A DNA stretch of 9,288 bases from Atopobium sp. UBA2090 (GTDB lineage Bacteria > Actinomycetota > Coriobacteriia > Coriobacteriales > Atopobiaceae). Both the position numbers and the translations under genes were made by a program. The stretch covers positions 36,573-45,860 of the forward strand of contig DCZG01000073.1 of NCBI GenBank assembly GCA_002331575.1, read 5' to 3'. The notes beneath the pieces are model-generated. The model worked only from the letters and a program-made list of their open reading frames with translations, ran no database searches and was not told the DNA's origin. Below, piece by piece: positions 5,385-9,288 of the stretch (the stretch's first letter is position 1; the number at the start of each line of letters is the position of its first letter).

Positions 5385-8378
5385 TCATTCCGTTATCCCG
5401 ATGTCGGTGTCCTCGCATCTTCTCTCACTGGTCGTCCCCTCGGTACCGCAGTCCTCGCCTGCGGCAATACGCAGCATTCTCGATGGTGGCCGATCGGTCT
5501 TCTCGACAATGCGACGGGAGTATGCGCGATATCGACGTTCTGCCTCTATCGCACGCCCAGAAGCCCTCAGGGCACGAACGAGCACGATGATCGCGTCCTC
5601 ACGCAGGTCGTCGCTCATAAGCGCAACCTCGGCGAACCGTGTAGCGGCATGGTTCCTGCCGAGTCGGAAGGCAGCCTCCGCCCCCGCAACCATGCTGTCG
5701 GCGTGGAGCCGGCGGAGCTCTGCCCGACAGGCGGTAATGTATCCAGAGGAGTCGGTCGGAGGGACGTGGAGGTCGCCTGCGTAGAGTTCGTCGATTCTCC
5801 TTGCCAACTCCACCGTGAGCTCTTCGTCCTTGCTTGCGAGCACCGCTTTCGCCAAGCTCCTGAAATCGTCGACGTCACAATGCACCACTGCCGAGTTCAC
5901 GGATATCGACCGAGCGGCCTTGCTCGTGATGAAGGGGTCAATCCTTCTGTCCGACATCTCGGAGATGACGGCGCGGATCGTGGCCGTCGACTGGTAAACG
6001 CGTCCAAGTCCCGAGCTGTAGTCCACGCCCGGCCAAAGCTGCTCAACGATTTGGAACCTCCTTGCGGTATGCCTTCGGCAGAGGAGAAGATATTCGAGCA
6101 TCGACTTTGCCTTTCGATGGTCGAGACGGCCCTCTCCCATCTCCTGACCGCCCACCCGAACCGAGAACCCACCGAGAAGCGACACCATCACGGTCGGACC
6201 CGATCCTTGGTCATCGACCTTGGGAAGAGCAAGTTGTTCGTCCGGCCCCTCATCGACCATCTCGAGACTGACATCTTCCCTGTTCTTCTTCACGTGGTCG
6301 ACCGCATGACGCCACCGCATCGGCATGACGTTCTCCAGGAGTCCTGGCAGACGTCCCGCCCCGTTCGTGAGGGCGACAAGGAGCCACAGCGAATTCCGAG
6401 GCACGCGGTCCCAAGCCGCACCTTTGTCGTCGGGTAACGCCACGGCATCCTCCTCGTCTAGCATGATCTGTGCGAGAAGGGCTGCGATTCGAGCAAGATC
6501 GGGGTTCTCTCGAGCGTCGTAGCCGACTCTGAGATCCTCCCGAGCGATGACGTCACCGAGTTCGAAGCGTGCGACGCAGTCGAGGATGCGGGCGACGTTC
6601 TCGACATAGACGTAATCGAGATTCTCGGCCACGGACGCAGCGATTGAAGCCCTCACGTGCGCCCTAGAGGCATAGCCGATTCCAAGGTCCGATATCGCGC
6701 CGATGAGAAGGGCGACTGACTGGAGCAGCACGTCCCCAGAGTCCTCCATCGCAGCAGTCAGCCGCTCCGCCTCCGCGAGCTCAGACACACTCGATACGCC
6801 CCGCACGACCGCCCCCATGGCACAGACGGTGCGCGACAGGCCTCGAAGCCCACCCGACTCCCGCGAACCGACCATCTCCATCGCCGCCGAAATCGATTCA
6901 CCTTCGTGCACGGGCATCTCACACAACATGAGGCGCGCCGCCTCGTAATCGAGCGCAAGAAGCCCGGACGAGAGCGTATGCTCGTCTTGCTGGGCGGCAT
7001 GGGCCACGAGCAGCCGAAAGGCAGAATCTGGCATCCCGTCGCACATGAGGTCGAACGCCCTGAGGTGAAGCACGAGACGATCGAGCGAGGACGAGTTGAC
7101 AATCTCATCGGTGAGATGTGGCCTCACGCCGCGCATGCCCTTTCGAGTCATGCTGAGCAGTACCGAATTGGCAACCTCTCGGTCAGACGTCTCGAAGTCA
7201 ATCGCGTCGGGTGTGTCTGCCATCGCAGGATGCTTGTCGCGCAGCGCCGAGAGTGCAGAGGCGAGCATCTCGCGTTGAGCAGAACCCCGCGCGCCCGAAC
7301 CGTCAGCCGCAATCGCACGGGAGACGAGGTCCGCTCTGCCCACGTCGAGCATTTCGGTGCCCCAACGCTCGATTACGATGAGCGACTCGGAGTCACGAGC
7401 CAGGGAGCAAACCGAGGCAGCTCTCGCATAGTCCCCTCGCGCAGCAAGCACGTCAGCCGCCAATGCGGCCACGTGCGGCCTTTCTCCACACAGTACTTGG
7501 AGCTGTCTCGAACAGACACCGAGCGCAAAGGAGCCCGACATTCCGGGGCATGAGAAGGTACGAGCGTCTGATACGACTCCGAAGAAAGGAGCCATCCCCT
7601 CGAGGTCCTCCACTAACTCGAGGGACTCTTCCCCGAGTATCCAGCTCAGGTCATCAAAGTCTCCGCGCGCAAGCAGAAGCATTGCCAACCGTACGTTGAT
7701 CTCCTCCGACATGAGAGTCGTTCTCATTGAGCTCCGCACGAGAGCTTCAAGCGCATCATAGTACGAGGTCGGAATGCCCTCGGCACCGACCAGGGCATCT
7801 CCGCAACCAGGTCTGAGCGAAGCAACGAGAGCGGGAATCCCGCCCGTGAGATCGGCCACGGAGGAGAGGCCTGAACGATGATATGCACACGCGCGATCCA
7901 CGCAGAGCAAATCAGAAGAAGTCAGTCGGCAATACCCGCCGAGCGGCTCAAGAAGCTGCTCGGATTCGGGCACCATGCCAATAAGCACGATGCAGCCTGC
8001 CCCTGACATACGATTAATCGCTCGAGCCTCGCGACGCACCACGGACTCGTCCGCAGGAGGAACGTCATCGATTGCCACCAGAACGTTTCCCGCAGAACGT
8101 GCCCGAACCGCCTCGCATGCGGTTCGCACGATTCTCGTAGCCGCATCCTCCGTACTCCAGCCCTCAAGGCGAAGCAGGTAAGTCGCATATCCCTCCGACT
8201 TAGCTCGATCTACGGCGCATTCCAGAAGCGAGGTCTTTCCCATGCCGGGCTCGGCGACAATCGCGAATATCGTATGCCGACCGTCCTCATGGTCCATAAG
8301 CGAGTGGAGACGACTCCGGCCATCGAGAAACGAAGACGTCACCTGGCCCAAACCTTGAACTGACTCTACGTCTTTCAT
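5385..8378 (-). CDS. Large STAND-type transcriptional regulator: N-terminal P-loop ATPase, helical repeats, C-terminal SARP winged helix + BTAD
   Basis: A regulator of 997 residues with no gene name I can assign. Residues about 15–190 form a MalT/STAND-like ATPase: Walker A AEPGMGKT (42–49, Ala first as in MalT APAGYGKT), Walker B NVLVAIDDV (98–106), and a sensor-like strand GCIVLIGMV (128–136). Residues about 200–690 are helical and TPR-like by pattern, with no clear catalytic motif. A charged linker (about 695–728) leads to the SARP/OmpR-type winged helix MVSLLGGFSVRVGGQ (731–745) … HRKAKSMLEYLLL (754–766) … IVEQLWPGVD (777–786), then a BTAD (about 835–973, CDVDDF to RMLRIAAG). By family analogy, ligand and ATP binding would control DNA binding; the signal and target genes are unknown. 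The ATG at 8378 is preferred because GGAGG is 6 nt upstream. The adjacent ATG at 8381 has only 3 nt. The gene stands alone between the rRNA operon and secA, and its codons look less GC-rich than those of its neighbours. Confidence 0.9.
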   Translation of the reverse strand: MKDVESVQGLGQVTSSFLDGRSRLHSLMDHEDGRHTIFAIVAEPGMGKTSLLECAVDRAKSEGYATYLLRLEGWSTEDAATRIVRTACEAVRARSAGNVLVAIDDVPPADESVVRREARAINRMSGAGCIVLIGMVPESEQLLEPLGGYCRLTSSDLLCVDRACAYHRSGLSSVADLTGGIPALVASLRPGCGDALVGAEGIPTSYYDALEALVRSSMRTTLMSEEINVRLAMLLLARGDFDDLSWILGEESLELVEDLEGMAPFFGVVSDARTFSCPGMSGSFALGVCSRQLQVLCGERPHVAALAADVLAARGDYARAASVCSLARDSESLIVIERWGTEMLDVGRADLVSRAIAADGSGARGSAQREMLASALSALRDKHPAMADTPDAIDFETSDREVANSVLLSMTRKGMRGVRPHLTDEIVNSSSLDRLVLHLRAFDLMCDGMPDSAFRLLVAHAAQQDEHTLSSGLLALDYEAARLMLCEMPVHEGESISAAMEMVGSRESGGLRGLSRTVCAMGAVVRGVSSVSELAEAERLTAAMEDSGDVLLQSVALLIGAISDLGIGYASRAHVRASIAASVAENLDYVYVENVARILDCVARFELGDVIAREDLRVGYDARENPDLARIAALLAQIMLDEEDAVALPDDKGAAWDRVPRNSLWLLVALTNGAGRLPGLLENVMPMRWRHAVDHVKKNREDVSLEMVDEGPDEQLALPKVDDQGSGPTVMVSLLGGFSVRVGGQEMGEGRLDHRKAKSMLEYLLLCRRHTARRFQIVEQLWPGVDYSSGLGRVYQSTATIRAVISEMSDRRIDPFITSKAARSISVNSAVVHCDVDDFRSLAKAVLASKDEELTVELARRIDELYAGDLHVPPTDSSGYITACRAELRRLHADSMVAGAEAAFRLGRNHAATRFAEVALMSDDLREDAIIVLVRALRASGRAIEAERRYRAYSRRIVEKTDRPPSRMLRIAAGEDCGTEGTTSERRCEDTDIGITE

Positions 8379-8384
8379 CATCAG

Positions 8385-8389
8385 CCTCC
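8385..8389 (-). promoter_or_regulatory. Ribosome binding site of the STAND–SARP regulator, with tandem ATG starts
   Basis: GGAGG on the minus strand followed by CTG-ATG-ATG. Spacing is 3 nt to the first ATG (8381) and 6 nt to the second (8378), which favours the second. Its last two G residues are part of a GGCTGAT that is complementary to the 3' arm of the hairpin just upstream. Confidence 0.75.
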
Positions 8390-8395
8390 AATCGC

Positions 8396-8417
8396 GGGGC
8401 TGATACCAATCAGCCCC
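8396..8417 (-). promoter_or_regulatory. 9-bp perfect hairpin in the leader of the regulator gene
   Basis: Arms GGGGCTGAT (8396–8404) and ATCAGCCCC (8409–8417) are perfectly complementary around a 4-nt loop. The element ends 6 nt before the GGAGG. It has no T run on the coding side, so it does not look like a terminator. It could be an RNA structure acting on translation or a DNA operator. Confidence 0.6.
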
Positions 8418-8531
8418 ATGACAACAACGACAGCTCCGGAATAAAACGAAGCTACCATCTCTTTGGATGCTTTTGGAAAGTTTTCGGGGACTCTATTATG
8501 GGATTATGTAAGATAATGCGCATCTAATTAG

Positions 8532-8550
8532 GTATTTTCCGACGTATTTC
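8532..8550. repeat. Imperfect direct repeat GTATTTTC / GTATTTC
   Basis: Plus-strand copies at 8532–8539 and 8544–8550 are separated by 4 bp, giving roughly one helical turn between them. SARP proteins are known to bind heptameric direct repeats in register with the helix, so an autoregulatory site is possible. Chance is also plausible in AT-rich DNA. Confidence 0.35.
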
Positions 8551-8569
8551 GATGTGTGTGTCAGAAAGC

Positions 8570-8585
8570 GTAACACATTTGTTAC
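8570..8585. repeat. Palindrome GTAACA-N4-TGTTAC
   Basis: A perfect 6+6 bp inverted repeat with a 4-bp centre, in the AT-rich region about 190 bp before the regulator start. The size and symmetry fit a binding site for a dimeric repressor or activator, but no candidate protein can be named. Confidence 0.45.
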
Positions 8586-8632
8586 ATTGTCATGTTCGGT
8601 GAGCGGCGAAATGGCGTCATCCCCCGATACGG

Positions 8633-8670
8633 CGGAGGGCCCCCGCCGCTCTCGCGACGGGGGCCCTCCG
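8633..8670 (-). terminator. GC-rich hairpin after 5S rRNA, probable rRNA-operon terminator
   Basis: Arms CGGAGGGCCCCCG (8633–8645) and CGGGGGCCCTCCG (8658–8670) pair perfectly over 13 bp around a 12-nt loop. No T run follows on the minus strand, as in many actinobacterial terminators. It stands about 23 nt beyond the 3' end of 5S, where the operon should end. Confidence 0.7.
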
Positions 8671-8679
8671 GGACCGAAA

Positions 8680-8822
8680 AATGCCCCTTGTTGGTCAGCG
8701 ACGTCCTGCTCTCCCACGGACTGACTCCGCAGTACCATCGGCGCTAGGGGGCTTAACTTCTGGGTTCGGAATGGGACCAGGTGTACCTCCCCCGCCATGG
8801 TCGCTGACCAACAAGGGGCATT
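8680..8822 (-). repeat. 23-bp perfect inverted repeat enclosing 5S rRNA
   Basis: Arms 8680–8702 and 8800–8822 are exactly complementary. The inner ten base pairs are helix I of mature 5S; the outer 13 lie in precursor RNA and make an extended stem expected to be cut by a 5S maturase. On the minus strand the outer 3' arm runs straight into a T run (8677–8681). Confidence 0.85.
8693..8809 (-). rRNA. rrf: 5S ribosomal RNA
   Basis: A complete 5S rRNA of about 117 nt on the minus strand. Helix I is formed by GGTCAGCGAC at the 5' end and GTCGCTGACC at the 3' end. The diagnostic internal segments are all present: CCCATTCCGAACCCAGAAG and GTTAAG of the loop B/C region, GCGCCGATGGTACTGC, and GGGAGAGCAGGACG of loops A/E. 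Ends were placed by aligning from memory to Bacillus 5S and may be off by one or two bases. The gene follows 23S in the usual order 23S–5S. Confidence 0.96.
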
Positions 8823-8827
8823 CTCTT

Positions 8828-8854
8828 CCAGGGCGGCCTTTCGCCGTGCCCTGG
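8828..8854 (-). other. Hairpin in the 23S–5S spacer
   Basis: CCAGGGC (8828–8834) pairs with GCCCTGG (8848–8854), with further GGC/GCC pairing inside (8835–8837 with 8843–8845) and a small bulge. It lies in the spacer of about 115 nt between 23S and 5S and has no T run. A role in rRNA precursor processing or antitermination is possible but not shown. The rest of the spacer shows nothing else. Confidence 0.5.
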
Positions 8855-8925
8855 GGGCCGCACAGCGCGACGCAACCGAGTCCCTCCAGCCAGACCGCAC
8901 CCGACTCCGCATGCTCGAAAAAGTA

Positions 8926-9288
<363 letters not shown>

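Larger units (their letters stand above)
8418..8632 (-). promoter_or_regulatory. AT-rich noncoding region, probable promoter region of the regulator
   Basis: A stretch of about 215 bp between the rRNA-operon hairpin and the regulator leader, clearly richer in A+T than the rest of the window, above all at 8500–8590. The minus strand has two CATAAT hexamers (each 5/6 to TATAAT) around 8500–8511 and a CTGACA (5/6 to TTGACA) near 8560. No pair has standard spacing, so I cannot name one promoter. I see no credible protein gene; a plus- or minus-strand frame through here would run into the 5S gene. Confidence 0.45.

Noticed and set aside
5343..6437. A 364-codon plus-strand frame at the 3' end of the regulator gene.
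   Set aside because: It lies opposite the clear winged-helix/BTAD coding sequence and has no recognisable domain.
8380..8415. The two ATCAGCC copies (8380–8386, 8409–8415) as a SARP direct-repeat binding site.
   Set aside because: They are 29 bp apart, not 11 or 22, and one overlaps the start codon; RNA pairing explains them better.
8396..8417. Reading the leader hairpin as an intrinsic terminator.
   Set aside because: No T run follows on either strand, and it lies 6 nt from a strong Shine-Dalgarno.
8496..8912. A 138-codon minus-strand frame starting in the 5S region.
   Set aside because: It runs through the 23S–5S spacer, the complete 5S gene and the terminator hairpin, so it is not a protein gene.

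Overview
The window looks like a chromosomal segment of a high-GC Gram-positive bacterium, most likely an actinobacterium of the Coriobacteriia (Olsenella/Atopobium-like). The grounds are GC-rich codon use, the secA–prfB pairing, an RF2 gene without a programmed frameshift, and a very large SARP-type regulator. The genus is inference; the sequence alone does not fix it. Every supported gene lies on the minus strand, so the biological reading order runs from the right end of the window to the left.

Right end (about 8630–9288): the 3' part of a 23S rRNA gene, a spacer of about 115 nt and a complete 5S rRNA gene. The 5S is enclosed in a 23-bp perfect inverted repeat followed by a short T run (minus strand), and then by a very GC-rich hairpin that probably ends the rRNA operon. 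Next comes an AT-rich noncoding stretch of about 250 bp with several small repeats. It holds the likely promoter and leader of the next gene.

Middle (5385–8378): a single gene for a regulator of about 997 residues. It has an N-terminal STAND/MalT-like P-loop ATPase, a long helical repeat region, and a C-terminal SARP-type winged helix plus BTAD domain. This is the reverse of the AfsR order. Its leader has a 9-bp hairpin whose 3' arm could alternatively pair with the Shine-Dalgarno/start region. This gene and its leader are the most interesting part of the window.

Left half (1–5262): a compact housekeeping cluster, secA (translocation ATPase), then prfB (release factor 2, starting on the base after the secA stop), then a YitT-family membrane protein whose start overlaps the prfB stop as ATGA. 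The first 49 codons of a transaldolase/fructose-6-phosphate aldolase family gene follow and run off the left edge. RF2 carries Ser-Pro-Thr where the stop-codon-reading Ser-Pro-Phe motif is expected, and SecA has an unusually long insertion in its second nucleotide-binding domain. Long open frames on the plus strand opposite secA, prfB and yitT are GC-driven shadows and are not annotated.
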